Source: Dyadobacter sp. CY326
GTDB lineage: Bacteria > Bacteroidota > Bacteroidia > Cytophagales > Spirosomataceae
Assembly: GCF_021390515.1 (NCBI RefSeq)
Contig: NZ_JAJUXI010000003.1
Span: 682,001-746,000, forward strand
Direction: 5' to 3'
Length of the DNA: 64,000 nt
The position numbers and the translations under genes were made by a program. Within the stretch, counting starts at the first letter, position 1. Every line of letters starts with the position of its first letter. Below the pieces are notes generated by a model. It was not told the origin of the DNA, ran no database searches, and saw only the letters and a program-made list of their open reading frames with translations. Positions 53,567-63,300 of this stretch are shown here, in pieces.

Positions 53567-54394
53567 ATGAACAAAGAATCGGAGAAAATATTGGTAACCG
53601 GCGGGACCGGGCTCGTAGGGGCCCGCCTTGTTCCGCGCTTGATCGAAGCGGGTTTTGCGTGTATGACATTGGTGCGCAACGAAAAAGATGTGCCTGCCGG
53701 AGCCACAGCTGTGGAAGCAGACCTTTTGGACGCGTCATCACTGGCAGCGGTGAAGGATGTCTCAGCCATCGTCCATCTTGCAGCGGTGTTCCGCACGCAA
53801 GACACCGATCTGATCTGGAAAAGTAATGTTGAAGGCACGCGCAACCTAATCAATGCGGCAAGAACCCATACACCCCACAGCCGCTTCATACTGGCAAGCA
53901 CCGCTCACGTTTACAAAAAAAACAATCCGCATCCGGGGCGGGAAGATGATCCGGTTGTTCCCCAGCAGGCATATCCCGCCAGCAAGCTCACAGCTGAAAA
54001 CGAATTGCGTGAAAGCGGGCTCAACTGGTCAATTCTGCGGTTTCCATTTGTATATGGAGACGGTGACGAGCATTTGGAAACGCTGCCACAACATATTATT
54101 GCAGCCAAATGGCATCCCGCCATGCGCATGAGCACCATTCACCATCGTGACATTGCCACCGCCGTCCATATGGCACTGAGAGGAGAAATGGATAGCCGCA
54201 TGGTCAATATTTCGGACGAAGCGCCGACTTCGCTTTATGAATTGGCGAGGCTTGTCGGCGTCACGATCGAATCATCATCCGATCCGCTTCCTAACCCGTG
54301 GCATCTGCATATCGACAGTTCGCTTGCGCGCAGTCTGGGCTTTCAGCCAGCTGTCAGGACGGTTTATCAGGCAGTGCAGGAGAAACTATTGTAA
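53567..54394 (+). CDS. NAD-dependent epimerase/dehydratase family protein
   Basis: 275 residues of the extended SDR family: TGGTGLVGARLVPRLIEAGF (GxxGxxG cofactor loop), IVHLAAVFRTQDTD, SNVEGTRNLINAA, a catalytic Ser-Tyr-Lys with STAHVY and YPASK, and a C-terminal substrate domain. Substrate unknown; sugar-nucleotide or aldehyde-type. It follows the short AraC gene by 72 bases, in the same direction. Confidence 0.9.
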   Translation: MNKESEKILVTGGTGLVGARLVPRLIEAGFACMTLVRNEKDVPAGATAVEADLLDASSLAAVKDVSAIVHLAAVFRTQDTDLIWKSNVEGTRNLINAARTHTPHSRFILASTAHVYKKNNPHPGREDDPVVPQQAYPASKLTAENELRESGLNWSILRFPFVYGDGDEHLETLPQHIIAAKWHPAMRMSTIHHRDIATAVHMALRGEMDSRMVNISDEAPTSLYELARLVGVTIESSSDPLPNPWHLHIDSSLARSLGFQPAVRTVYQAVQEKLL

Positions 54395-54423
54395 GACAAT
54401 GCCGTCCCCCAATTCTAACATGA

Positions 54424-55317
54424 TCACTGATTGTAAATGGGCAAGTAAACCTCATTGACAAATGTCTCCGCTGTTGTAGGCGTGGTGGTTGAAGCATCTC
54501 TTTTTTGATAATTCATAAACCCGGTTTTGATGGCTGTTCCCATTTCAACCAGATTGTCGGCAAAATCTGCTGAAAAACCGTTGCCCACAAATGCCTGCTT
54601 TACCTGCTCCGCCGGAAGCTGTACATAGGTTAGTTCAGGGTTGCCAATGGCCTTTCCAATAATGCTGGTGAACTCGCTGTATGTATAGTCTTTCGGCCCC
54701 ATTACGGCGTGGACGCTTTTGCCGGTGAAGTCTAGGTTTGCCAAATGTCCGGCCGCAATTTTTGCAACATCTTCTGTTGCAACCATTGGGATGGAATGGT
54801 CTCCGTCCGCCGCTGTCGCGTTGAATCCCATTTTTTTAACCACGCCGATTGTTCTTAAAAAGTTTTCCATAAAATAGGCAGAGCGGATATGCAATACGTT
54901 TACAGCCTGCAATTGGTTTAACCTCACTTCTTGTTCGCCCGTCCCTGCCATCATGCCATTGCCTTCATGCATCTGCGATCCGACACTGCTCATATTGACA
55001 ATGTATTGAATGCCCGAATTTTCAATGGCTTCAATCAGGATGCCTGTAACCTGTCTTTGATAAGCTCTTGTATTCTCGGCCTTAACATTGTCCGGCAACA
55101 GCACAAAAGCGCTATCGGCATTTTTGAAGGCGTTGGTCAGCGTCGCAACATCGGTAATATCACCTGCAATAATCTCGGCACCCAAACTGCGAAATTTTTC
55201 TAATTTTTCGGCGTGCCTTGCTATCAATGTGACCTGATGCCCCTGGTTTAAAAGGATTTCCGAAATCTTACTGCCCACTGTTCCTGTGGCTCCGAGTACT
55301 ACTATTTTGGTTTTCAT
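54424..55317 (-). CDS. NmrA-like NAD(P)-binding protein
   Basis: 297 residues of the NmrA/atypical SDR family: VLGATGTVGSKISEILLNQGHQVTLIARH with GATGxxG, NMSSVGS, and ADGDHSIPMVATEDVAKIAA. These proteins sense or reduce with NAD(P)H, for example quinone reductase relatives (QOR2/YtfG type). The promoter carries a 20-bp element also seen before the MDR gene at 55.5-56.5 kb, so both may answer to the AraC gene there. Its stop is 29 bases from the convergent epimerase stop. Confidence 0.91.
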   Translation of the reverse strand: MKTKIVVLGATGTVGSKISEILLNQGHQVTLIARHAEKLEKFRSLGAEIIAGDITDVATLTNAFKNADSAFVLLPDNVKAENTRAYQRQVTGILIEAIENSGIQYIVNMSSVGSQMHEGNGMMAGTGEQEVRLNQLQAVNVLHIRSAYFMENFLRTIGVVKKMGFNATAADGDHSIPMVATEDVAKIAAGHLANLDFTGKSVHAVMGPKDYTYSEFTSIIGKAIGNPELTYVQLPAEQVKQAFVGNGFSADFADNLVEMGTAIKTGFMNYQKRDASTTTPTTAETFVNEVYLPIYNQ

Positions 55318-55354
55318 TTTACTGTTTTTTCAATGTGTTTGATTAATTACTATG

Positions 55355-55400
55355 CAAAGATCTTGTGATGAGGAAACTAAAACTTGTATCAGATCACTGT
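55355..55400 (-). promoter_or_regulatory. Promoter of the NmrA-like gene with the 20-bp shared element
   Basis: On the plus strand: CAAAG (55355-55359), 21 bases, then AACTTGTATCAGATCACTGT (55381-55400). Read on the minus strand, the element sits 18 bases upstream of a GATCTTTG -7-like box (55355-55362). The same 20-mer with the same spacing lies before the MDR gene at 56.5 kb. Confidence 0.75.
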
Positions 55401-55540
55401 ATTGATTTTCTTGTTGGCAACTCGTCTGTGGAGATTTGATCTGAAATCATTTAACCGCCAACTATCCAACGGTCGCACCTATACGCCGCAATGTTTAAAG
55501 GAGTTGTCCGCAATTTCTGGGGAAGAACTTCATTAACTTT

Positions 55541-56485
55541 TTAATTGATTTCAATCACAACTTTTCCAATGTAGCCGCCTCGCTCAGCATATTGATATGC
55601 TTCTTTATATTGGGTAAATGGAAAAACTTTATTGACCTCGATCTCTAACCCATCCTTAATGGCACTTAGCAAAATGTCCGTGTATTTGGTTGATGGACTG
55701 GAGAGAATGACAACGTGCTTTTTGGAGGAAAACAAGTTTTTAAAAAGTGATACGGGGATTTCAATGGGCTTCGGTGTGGGGTTTAAGAACAGGGCTTTTG
55801 ATTTCATAATTGGCCTTGCGTTGTTGTAACCCATCTTGCCTGATAAATCAATCACAATATCATAAGTCGATTTGTGGGATAGCACATCTTCTCTTGCATA
55901 ATCTATCACTGAATTTGCGCCCCATTTTTTTGCAGATTCTGCTCCCCTGCCGCTTGTAACGGCTGTTACATTGGCTCCCTTTTGTTTTAATAATTGAAGT
56001 AAAAACATTCCGAAACCGCCGGTTGCTCCATTTACCAAAATCTCGGTTTCCGCATTGATGTCACCCATTTTTTCCAATGCGGTAACGGCCGCAGTGCCCA
56101 CCACCGTAATGGAGGCAGCCTGGGCAAAGCTGATGTTAGCAGGCTTTTTCCAGATCAGGGAAGACGGCACGACAACATACTCGGCCGAAACACCTTCTTT
56201 CATCATATCTTTTACCACGCCAAAGACCTCATCACCGGTTTTGAGGCCGCTCACGGCAGTGCCTAAATCTTCGACAATTCCTGAGAAATCCGTACCTGTG
56301 TGCTTTGGAAATTTAGAGCCGGACATGAGCGTCATCTCTCCCTTCCTGATTTTCCAATCCATTGGATTGATAGAAAATGCTTTTACTTTGACCAGAACCT
56401 GATCTGCGTTAATCATTGGTTTAGGCTGATCTACGATTTGCAACACATCTGCGGTTCCGAACTTTTGATATACGATGGCTTTCAT
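55541..56485 (-). CDS. MDR family NAD(P)-dependent alcohol dehydrogenase/quinone reductase
   Basis: 314 residues from the ATG at 56485. Medium-chain reductase of the QOR/reticulon-4-interacting type: MKAIVYQKFGTADVLQI, the GTDFSGIVEDLG region, NADPH loop VNGATGGFGMFLLQLLKQKGANVTAVTSG, and VDLSGKMGYNNARPIM. No zinc site. It is 87 bases downstream of the AraC gene on the same strand and its promoter carries the shared 20-bp element. Confidence 0.92.
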   Translation of the reverse strand: MKAIVYQKFGTADVLQIVDQPKPMINADQVLVKVKAFSINPMDWKIRKGEMTLMSGSKFPKHTGTDFSGIVEDLGTAVSGLKTGDEVFGVVKDMMKEGVSAEYVVVPSSLIWKKPANISFAQAASITVVGTAAVTALEKMGDINAETEILVNGATGGFGMFLLQLLKQKGANVTAVTSGRGAESAKKWGANSVIDYAREDVLSHKSTYDIVIDLSGKMGYNNARPIMKSKALFLNPTPKPIEIPVSLFKNLFSSKKHVVILSSPSTKYTDILLSAIKDGLEIEVNKVFPFTQYKEAYQYAERGGYIGKVVIEIN

Positions 56486-56516
56486 GATATTATTTTTGTT
56501 TGTTAAAATGATATCA

Positions 56517-56562
56517 CAAAGTTGCACGCAATCGCACTCCGGAACTTGTATCAGATCACTGT
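56517..56562 (-). promoter_or_regulatory. Promoter of the MDR gene with the 20-bp shared element
   Basis: On the plus strand: CAAAG (56517-56521), 21 bases, then AACTTGTATCAGATCACTGT (56543-56562). Read on the minus strand the element is 18 bases upstream of a CAACTTTG -7-like box (56517-56524). It lies between the AraC gene and its neighbour. Confidence 0.75.
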
Positions 56563-56572
56563 TCTGTTACGG

Positions 56573-57310
56573 CTAGTAAATCTCAATCAGGTCACTATTG
56601 TGCTTTAAAGCCTTGGGAGGCATTCCAAACATTTCGTACATATACTTGTTAAACTGGGGAAGATCGTAGAAGCCGGTGTCGTACGCAATGTCCGTAAGGC
56701 TTCGTTCCTTGTCAGAAAGTGTGAGATAGACGGCTTCACGCAGTCGCGTCCAAAGCAGATATTTCGATAAGCTGCTTCCCGTTTGTTTCTTAAAGAGCGC
56801 GGCCAGACGGGACGGAGAAAGAAAAACGATATCGGCAAAGGTTTGCGGAGTTATGTTTTGCTCTGAATAGTTAGCCTTGATATATTCAACTATTCTCGTA
56901 ACCCTTTCATCATAATCAATGACGGGCAATTTAGAAAGCATTGCTTCGACCAGCTTGTTGACATCTAAACTGTCTGTTGGTGACTCAAAGAACGAGTTTG
57001 TTTCGGCAGGCGAGTCAAAGACGATATAATGTTGATTTTCTTTAAATCTGCCTGCCAGTTCCAAACCAATGTTCGAGTAGGGTTCTATGTTGAGCACATT
57101 CAGCGTTCCCGTTTCAGCGACGCAAAAATGCTGCACCTGGGGTTTGATGAGAAAACCGTGGATACTTTCGTGAAATATTCCGCTGATCGTCGAATTGAAG
57201 GGATTATCGTTCGACAGGACGATTTGATAGGCAGAATGATGATGGATTTCGACGGTGAGATTGCGGGCTTTGAGGGCAAGGATAAACGGGTTGTTCGTCT
57301 GCTTTGTCAT
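56573..57310 (-). CDS. AraC family transcriptional regulator
   Basis: 245 residues. N-terminal cupin-like sensor (YQIVLSNDNPFNSTISGIFHESIHGFLIKPQVQHFCV). AraC double helix-turn-helix in the last 100 residues: ITPQTFADIVFLSPSRLAALFKKQTG, and SLTDIAYDTGFYDLPQFNKYMYEMFGMPP. It precedes an MDR gene on the same strand and is the best candidate binder of the 20-bp element present before that gene and before the NmrA gene. Confidence 0.93.
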   Translation of the reverse strand: MTKQTNNPFILALKARNLTVEIHHHSAYQIVLSNDNPFNSTISGIFHESIHGFLIKPQVQHFCVAETGTLNVLNIEPYSNIGLELAGRFKENQHYIVFDSPAETNSFFESPTDSLDVNKLVEAMLSKLPVIDYDERVTRIVEYIKANYSEQNITPQTFADIVFLSPSRLAALFKKQTGSSLSKYLLWTRLREAVYLTLSDKERSLTDIAYDTGFYDLPQFNKYMYEMFGMPPKALKHNSDLIEIY

Positions 57311-57442
57311 GAAATTGCAAGTATAACTGCTCTAATGTAACGGTTCGAGCCATGAAGACCAAGCATTTTATGATCGTTTCTACCTCCTGCTATTCTTGGC
57401 TTAGGATGCATTGGATTGGATCGATTTGCCGGGTTCAATACC

Positions 57443-57479
57443 AAAACAAGCAGGAACCACTCTCTGCGGTTCCTGCTTG
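57443..57479 (-). terminator. Intrinsic terminator of the SDR gene
   Basis: CAAGCAGGAACC and its exact complement around a 9-base loop, followed on the minus strand by TTTT. It lies 42 bases past the SDR stop. Confidence 0.85.
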
Positions 57480-57520
57480 CAACATTAATCCTTGCTCATA
57501 TCCCAGGTCATTTTTACCAA

Positions 57521-58261
57521 TTACGCATTCATCCCGCCGTCGATAGTCACCCATGATCCGGTGATATGCCGACCTTCTTCACTCGCAAGAAAGGCAACCA
57601 GACCCGCCACGTCTTCAACCGATCCGTAATTGCCCAGCGCCATCCGGCCGCGCGCAAAATCGGCCAAAGGTGTGTCAGCCGGGTTCATATCCGTATCCGT
57701 TGGACCGGGTTGAACCAATGTTACGGTGATCCCTTTCGGTCCCAGGTCACGTGCAAGTCCGCGGGTGAAGCCCTGCAGCGCAGATTTGCTCATCGTGTAC
57801 AACGTGGTTTGCGGCCCAATGGCATTATCGCCCATATTGCTGCCGATGGTGATGATGCGCCCGCCTGCTTGGAGATGTTTCACGGCTTCCAGTGCAGCCA
57901 CGTATACTGCTTTTACGTTCACTGCCATGAGCTGATCGTATTCCTCAATCGTGTGTTCCTGAAAGTCTTTTCCAATGTAAATGCCGGCGTTGTTTACCAG
58001 AATGTCGAGGCGACCGAACTCGGCTACGGTTTTGTTTACTGCATTTATAACATCGGCGGCCTGGGCGCTGTCGGCCGCAAGTGCGATGACTTTGCCACCA
58101 GCGGCGTTAACCTCTGCGGCTAGTGCCTCGGCTTTTTCGGAAGAGCGGGCGTAAGTAAACGCCACGTTTGCACCTTCGGCAGCCAAACGACGTACGATTG
58201 CAGCACCAATGCCACGGCTGCCGCCGGTTACGAGGGCGGTTTTATTTTCTAATCTTTTCAT
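57521..58261 (-). CDS. SDR family oxidoreductase (FabG-like)
   Basis: 246 residues from the ATG at 58261; the codon at 58267 is TTG and adds two residues only. Classical SDR with TGGSRGIGAAIVRRL, NNAG, SKSALQGFTRGLARDLG after YTMSK (Tyr and Lys catalytic), and VTIDGGMNA at the end. NADPH preference is suggested by SRG in the cofactor loop. Divergent from an HxlR regulator gene, so probably its target, with a possible carbonyl-detoxifying role. Confidence 0.93.
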   Translation of the reverse strand: MKRLENKTALVTGGSRGIGAAIVRRLAAEGANVAFTYARSSEKAEALAAEVNAAGGKVIALAADSAQAADVINAVNKTVAEFGRLDILVNNAGIYIGKDFQEHTIEEYDQLMAVNVKAVYVAALEAVKHLQAGGRIITIGSNMGDNAIGPQTTLYTMSKSALQGFTRGLARDLGPKGITVTLVQPGPTDTDMNPADTPLADFARGRMALGNYGSVEDVAGLVAFLASEEGRHITGSWVTIDGGMNA

Positions 58262-58311
58262 TTTCAATTTACTTTTATTTCAAATTTTCGTGCAACCTAC
58301 CCCTGGCATTG

Positions 58312-58349
58312 TATCTTTGCAAGCAATCAACAAATTGTTAGGTACTAAC
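58312..58349 (+). promoter_or_regulatory. hxlR promoter with a downstream dyad
   Basis: A perfect TAnnTTTG box TATCTTTG (58312-58319) is followed after 17 bases by GTTAG-GTA-CTAAC (58337-58349), 13 bases before the start codon. The dyad would be just after the transcription start, as for an autorepressor operator. Confidence 0.5.
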
Positions 58350-58362
58350 TAAAAAGTAAGTA

Positions 58363-58749
58363 ATGAGAAAAGCGACCTCAACCAATGCTCTTAATGAAAA
58401 GCATATCATTGACACCTGCGGCATGGCAGTCTCGCTACGGGTAATTGGCGGCAGATGGAAACCTGCGATCCTGTGCCGTCTGATTTACAATACAATGCGT
58501 TACAGTGAATTAAAAAAGGACATTGAGGGCATTTCTGAACGGATGCTGGTTGCCCAGTTGCGCGAATTGGAACGCGATGGCATCGTACGCAGGATCGTGT
58601 ACGCAGAAGTTCCACCACGCGTGGAGTACGAAATCACCCCATTAGGACATACCATGAGATCGATGCTCGACGCAATGGCAGAATGGGGAAGCATGCACCG
58701 CGATCTGAACGACCAGCGACAAAAGGAAGCAGAAGTTGAAGTTGCTTAG
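58363..58749 (+). CDS. HxlR family transcriptional regulator
   Basis: 128 residues. The HxlR winged helix is clear: HIIDTCGMAVSLRVIGGRWKPAILCRLI, MRYSELKKDIEGISERMLVAQLRELERDGIVRR and VPPRVEYEITPLGHTM. Cys19 occupies the place of the redox-sensing cysteine in HxlR/YodB relatives, so a response to quinones or aldehydes is plausible. Divergent from the SDR gene; control of that gene is inferred. Confidence 0.93.
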   Translation: MRKATSTNALNEKHIIDTCGMAVSLRVIGGRWKPAILCRLIYNTMRYSELKKDIEGISERMLVAQLRELERDGIVRRIVYAEVPPRVEYEITPLGHTMRSMLDAMAEWGSMHRDLNDQRQKEAEVEVA

Positions 58750-59040
58750 TCTCGCAAAAAATGCGTCATCACCTTCCATGCATCAAACGAACTCCTAGAC
58801 ATAGCAACTGTTAAGCATTCAAGCCCTGCCCCACTTCGACCAAAAATTGATGACAAAATAGAGCACTGCTTCCACCCTCCTAATTATCCTAGGACAAAGG
58901 CGTAATCTTGTTTATGTTTGTTTCATTAAAATCGTCTCGTAAAATATCGACCTAATTACAGAATCAGTAATTGATTTTGTGAGTGGCCTGAGCAAATGCT
59001 TCGGCCTTAAATAAAGTATGGACATATTTTATGAGAAACA

Positions 59041-59679
59041 ATGAATCAGAATATAAAAATAGCCATTGTCGGTGGCGGTGGTAGAACTGGAAAATACCTT
59101 GTCACCCAACTAATTGAAAAAGGATATAGTATTAAAGTCCTTCTCCGAAAACCGGAGACATTCGAAATAAAGAGTCCTTTAATTCAAGTTGTCCAAGGAG
59201 ATGCTATCGATTTCGCAGCAGTAAGTGAATTGATAGCTGGTTGCCAAGCCGTTATAAGTACAATTGGCCAACGCCCAGGTGAGCCGTTAGTAGCCGAGCA
59301 TGCGACTAAAAACATTCTAGAAGCTATGTCAATGTATCGCATATCGCGATATATTTTGGTGGCAGGCATTAACATTGACACCCCTTTTGATAAAAAAGGG
59401 CCTCAAACGATTTCTGCAACAGATTGGATGAAAGCCAATTACCCTACAATTCAAGAAGACAGGCAAAAAGCTTATACACTTTTAACAGAAAGTGATATCA
59501 AGTGGACTTTGGTACGCGTGCCCTTTATCAATTTCAGCCGTGGGACAGGCGATATCGGTGTAAATGTTGATGATTGTTTGGGAAACAGTATAGATGCCGG
59601 CAACATTGCTACTTTTCTGATTGAACAAATTTTGGATACAACATATCTTAATAAAGCTCCATTTATCTGGAATTCGTAA
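59041..59679 (+). CDS. NAD(P)H-binding protein (NmrA/SDR-like)
   Basis: 212 residues, atypical SDR/NAD(P)H-binding family (PF13460): IAIVGGGGRTGKYLVTQLIEKGYSIKVLLRKPE (glycine-rich cofactor loop), VVQGDAIDFAAVSELIAGCQAVISTIG, and SRYILVAGINIDTPF. The catalytic Tyr-Lys pair of classical SDRs is not evident. It stands alone in a lower-GC stretch between an hxlR gene and a GNAT gene. Function unknown beyond nucleotide binding. Confidence 0.88.
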   Translation: MNQNIKIAIVGGGGRTGKYLVTQLIEKGYSIKVLLRKPETFEIKSPLIQVVQGDAIDFAAVSELIAGCQAVISTIGQRPGEPLVAEHATKNILEAMSMYRISRYILVAGINIDTPFDKKGPQTISATDWMKANYPTIQEDRQKAYTLLTESDIKWTLVRVPFINFSRGTGDIGVNVDDCLGNSIDAGNIATFLIEQILDTTYLNKAPFIWNS

Positions 59680-59681
59680 TG

Positions 59682-59717
59682 AAAATTATGGGTCTGAAAA
59701 CGGCCCATAATTTTTTT
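59682..59717. terminator. Bidirectional intrinsic terminator
   Basis: AAAATTATGGG and CCCATAATTTT around an 11-base loop, with seven T on the plus strand and an A tract on the other side. It separates the convergent NAD(P)H-binding and GNAT genes. Confidence 0.88.
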
Positions 59718-59729
59718 AATATTGAAATA

Positions 59730-60251
59730 TCATCCCAAAACTTTTTTCATCATAATATCCGTCTGCTCGTCTTCGCCGAATTTGAAAATATGTTTGTCGA
59801 AGGCGACAAAACCATTTTTTTCGTAAAAGCGAATCGCTTTCTTATTTTCTTCCCAGACGCCGAGCCAGAGAAATGCATTGTTGCGAAGCTGCGCGATTTT
59901 AAGTGATTTTTCATACAAAATTTGCCCAACCTCTTTGCCGTGATAAGCATTTTTCACGTAAATGCGCTCAATTTCGAGCGAGGTTGAATCTTTCAATTCC
60001 GTTTGCGCCATTCCAAAATTTACTTTCAAATATCCAACTGGACTTTGATCATGCCAGGCAATGAAAAATTGCGATTCCAGATTGTTCAATTCTGCCGTCA
60101 TTTTTTCATTGCTAAAATTCTCGGCCAGATATTTTTTCATATCAGCTTCCGTATTGGCTTCGGCAAATGTTTCAAAGAATGTTTCTCTGGCGATTTGCTG
60201 CAAGATTGCCAAATCTTCAAGGCTGGCCTGGCTTGTTGTTATTTGATTCAT
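59730..60251 (-). CDS. GNAT family N-acetyltransferase (PaiA-like)
   Basis: 173 residues of the GNAT fold: ILQQIARETFFETFAEANTEADMKKYL, FFIAWHDQSPVGYLKVNF, the acetyl-CoA loop IERIYVKNAYHGKEVGQILYEK, and FYEKNGFVAFDKHIF. The N-terminal FxxTF motif and overall layout recall PaiA-type polyamine or small-amine acetyltransferases. Substrate unknown. The gene stands alone, followed by the shared terminator. Confidence 0.88.
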   Translation of the reverse strand: MNQITTSQASLEDLAILQQIARETFFETFAEANTEADMKKYLAENFSNEKMTAELNNLESQFFIAWHDQSPVGYLKVNFGMAQTELKDSTSLEIERIYVKNAYHGKEVGQILYEKSLKIAQLRNNAFLWLGVWEENKKAIRFYEKNGFVAFDKHIFKFGEDEQTDIMMKKVLG

Positions 60252-60347
60252 TTAAATGAGGTCTGTTTGATTTACAAAAATACACATTAGCAAACCGCTC
60301 GTCATCAACCAAGCTGCTACGACATTCTGGAATGATATGTTATTTCA

Positions 60348-63300
60348 TTATTGAACCCGGATTAACTGAACGCCTACGACGGGACGACCATCGGCTGTGA
60401 TGCCTTGAATTACCACGCGAAGCGTTTGCACAACATCTGACAGCGGAAAACGCAGCTGGCTGTTTCCCTGACTATCGGTTTGCATCATGGGTTTCCAGTA
60501 TAGCACATCGCGGTTATCAACCGGGCCGGAAATAATGCTGGCGGCAACCGCGGCATCGTAGCGCGGCACATAAAATTCGCGCTGCACGGATGGATATCCA
60601 ATGAATTGAACCGGTTTCATACCCTCGTCTGATTTTGCGCTGGCCTGCATAGAACGTGCACCTTTGGAGTAAAATGCAATAACCCCGTTTCCTCCCCTAA
60701 CCCCGTAAATACCAGTCGTACCAGCATTTTTGAGCAATTCAACACGTTCAAAATCCCTCGGATTAAAGTACATTAAAGCGGTTCCATCAGGGTCATTAAC
60801 AGTCACTCCATCAATCAGAAACAATGGCTGCGTACCACTTTTATAGCTAGTCGCGCCCCGTACAGTTACCATATACCCGGGCGGCTTTTGCGGTGCGGGC
60901 GCAGTCCGTTGTACAGTCACGCCCGCAAAGCGCCCCTGGATCATTTCATACAAATTTGCATAAGCTGGTGATTTTTCATCGAAGACAACAACGGCATCAG
61001 CCTCATTGTGCAGACTACGCATTTGAATATCATCAGGCCTTTCAATATTTTTTTTTGCCCGAACTGTTACTTCGTTCAATTCCTTCGCTGTTTTATCCCG
61101 ATAGAATTCGCCGTTTGCTTGTTGCCGCATCCGGGCAGCTTCCAGCTGGGCTTGCAGCATCGGCCAGTTTGGCTTAGCAGTCATTTTACCAAATTCCCAT
61201 AGTTTACCTGGCCCTTCCCGCACCATGGAAGCCTCTTTGGCAGACATTTTTTTGGAATCGCGCCCGGCGATTTGCAACATTAAATTCACAGTATCAATGA
61301 TAGCCATTCCCGCCATCCGAAAGCGCCCGTGGTCGTCAGCCACTGCTGTTTTTACGAATGCTTGACCGAGCGCTGTGGACGCCAGGGTGATATGCGCGCC
61401 TGGGATGGGTTGTTTTTTTGAATTCAATATGCGGCCGCTCAGCGAAACCCCGCCGAGCGAATCAGCTCCCAGCGTGCCGCTAACCCGTCGCCAGCCTTGT
61501 GTCAGCAGGAGATCGTCCAGTGCTTTGCGGGTCTCCGCAGAGTGGTTCATGACATATTGATTCGGGTTTTCAACGCGTCCCCGCAGCTCTCCCGTCAACA
61601 GCAAGTGTGCTTGCATACTAGCGTCGGCCGAATCATCAGGCACTTTGCTGGCATCGGTGATCGACGCTGATAAGGCGGCTGACACATTTGATCCGTTATC
61701 TTTTAAATTGACGCCCAGGATCACTTCTTCACGGGGCTGATATTTGGTTTTGTTCAATTTCAATGTCACACGAACTGGGGCGACGAATTCCGGCACAAAA
61801 AACAATCGTTCGCATTGTGGCTTAGCCGCGCCATCGAAAAGGGTTACTTGTGCAAGACCTGGCAACCAGCCCGTCATCGGCAAGCTTAACTTCGCCAATC
61901 CATTTTGCAAGAAAATTTTTCGCTGATCGACTATCCGACCGCATTGCTGAATCAGCAGGTAAACGGAGTCGGCGGCCGTCCGGTTATGACGCATGATGGT
62001 TAATGCCAGTCGGGTTGTGTCGCTAATCGCATCGACGGAAAGCAACAGTCCTTCGCTTTCGGGTTTGGGCAAAGTAACTTGATGCAGTTGGCTGTTGTAA
62101 GTTACATCTGCAAAGTAAGTTCGCTTCGCCTTAGGCTCCATCAACACGCTGGTCATCCCTTGCTGATTGGTTTTGAAACGAACAATTTCCGCTTTCAGAT
62201 CGTCAACAATGCGGCCTTCTATGGACAAGCCGTGACCATTGGGCTGAACAACTTTAACGCCCAGACGCGCCGGCAACCCTGAAATCCAGCGACCACCTTC
62301 CGGCAGAATCTGAATGTCCAAATGCTGGGAAACGGAATCGCTGTGTGCCAATGTATCATTCCGGATCAAATTGTAGATAGCCACAGAACGCTCGAAAGCA
62401 GGACGTCGCTGGGCATCATCTTCATCTGTGTAGGCGCGCAGGCGATAGGTTCCGGTCATGAGGGTGTCAGACAAACGAAAATTACCTTGCCCACGTCCAT
62501 CCGCAATGCGAACCCACTGGTGCTGAACCAGTTTCCCGGCAGACGTAAGCAGGTCGATTTGTATAGCTGTTTCGCCACTGGCCCGCTCGTGACGAGTAGC
62601 ATCGAGTAAATATGTGCTCATCCAGAGCCGGTCTCCGGTTGCATAAAAAGGTTTATCAATGTGCACAAACAATGTGGGAGCCAGTAACTTAAACCGCTCG
62701 TTGAAAGCCGCACTAATATTTCTCAGGCTGCTGTCGGAGGGCGCTAGTTTTCCCTGTGTAGCCAATAAGTTCGTTGTAAGTGGCTCCTTATCAGCCCCTT
62801 CGGGTTTCCAGTCGGCGGGCAACATTGTTGAAAGCCTGTCATTCCCCATTGAGCCTTCCACTTCCATCCCCTCAGGCATTGTAATAACCCCATCGACCGT
62901 CATCTGCATTTGTCCGTTGGGCAGTTTGATCTCCGTATAAGCATAACGGGCATCCGGATACGGCGAGAAACCTGAGGTTGCATTCGTGTAAAATACGATC
63001 AGTTTCATGGGCGAAACCAATCTGCGTTCGGTCGATAACCGGCCGGGTTGAATCAACTTCGAAACCTGAATTGGAATCAAACGTTTGTAATCCCTTATCG
63101 CAGCTGCAAGCGTAATGGTCCGGCGTTCGACGGAGATTGGCTTGGTGACATCTTCCTGATAAACCAGAAAACCAGCCTGCTCGAAAGTGCCGTCAATCAG
63201 ACTGGCCATTAAATGTCGGGTGGATCCTTGGTAAGCAGTAAGCCGATCGCGTCGAAATCGGCCGGCCTGGCGTTCGTTTTCGGGTTTCAGTTCTTCAAAC

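Noticed and set aside
58985..59006. Imperfect hairpin GGCCTGAGC-AAAT-GCTTCGGCC before the NAD(P)H-binding gene
   Set aside because: Has mismatches and no other supporting feature; recorded only as a possible leader structure.
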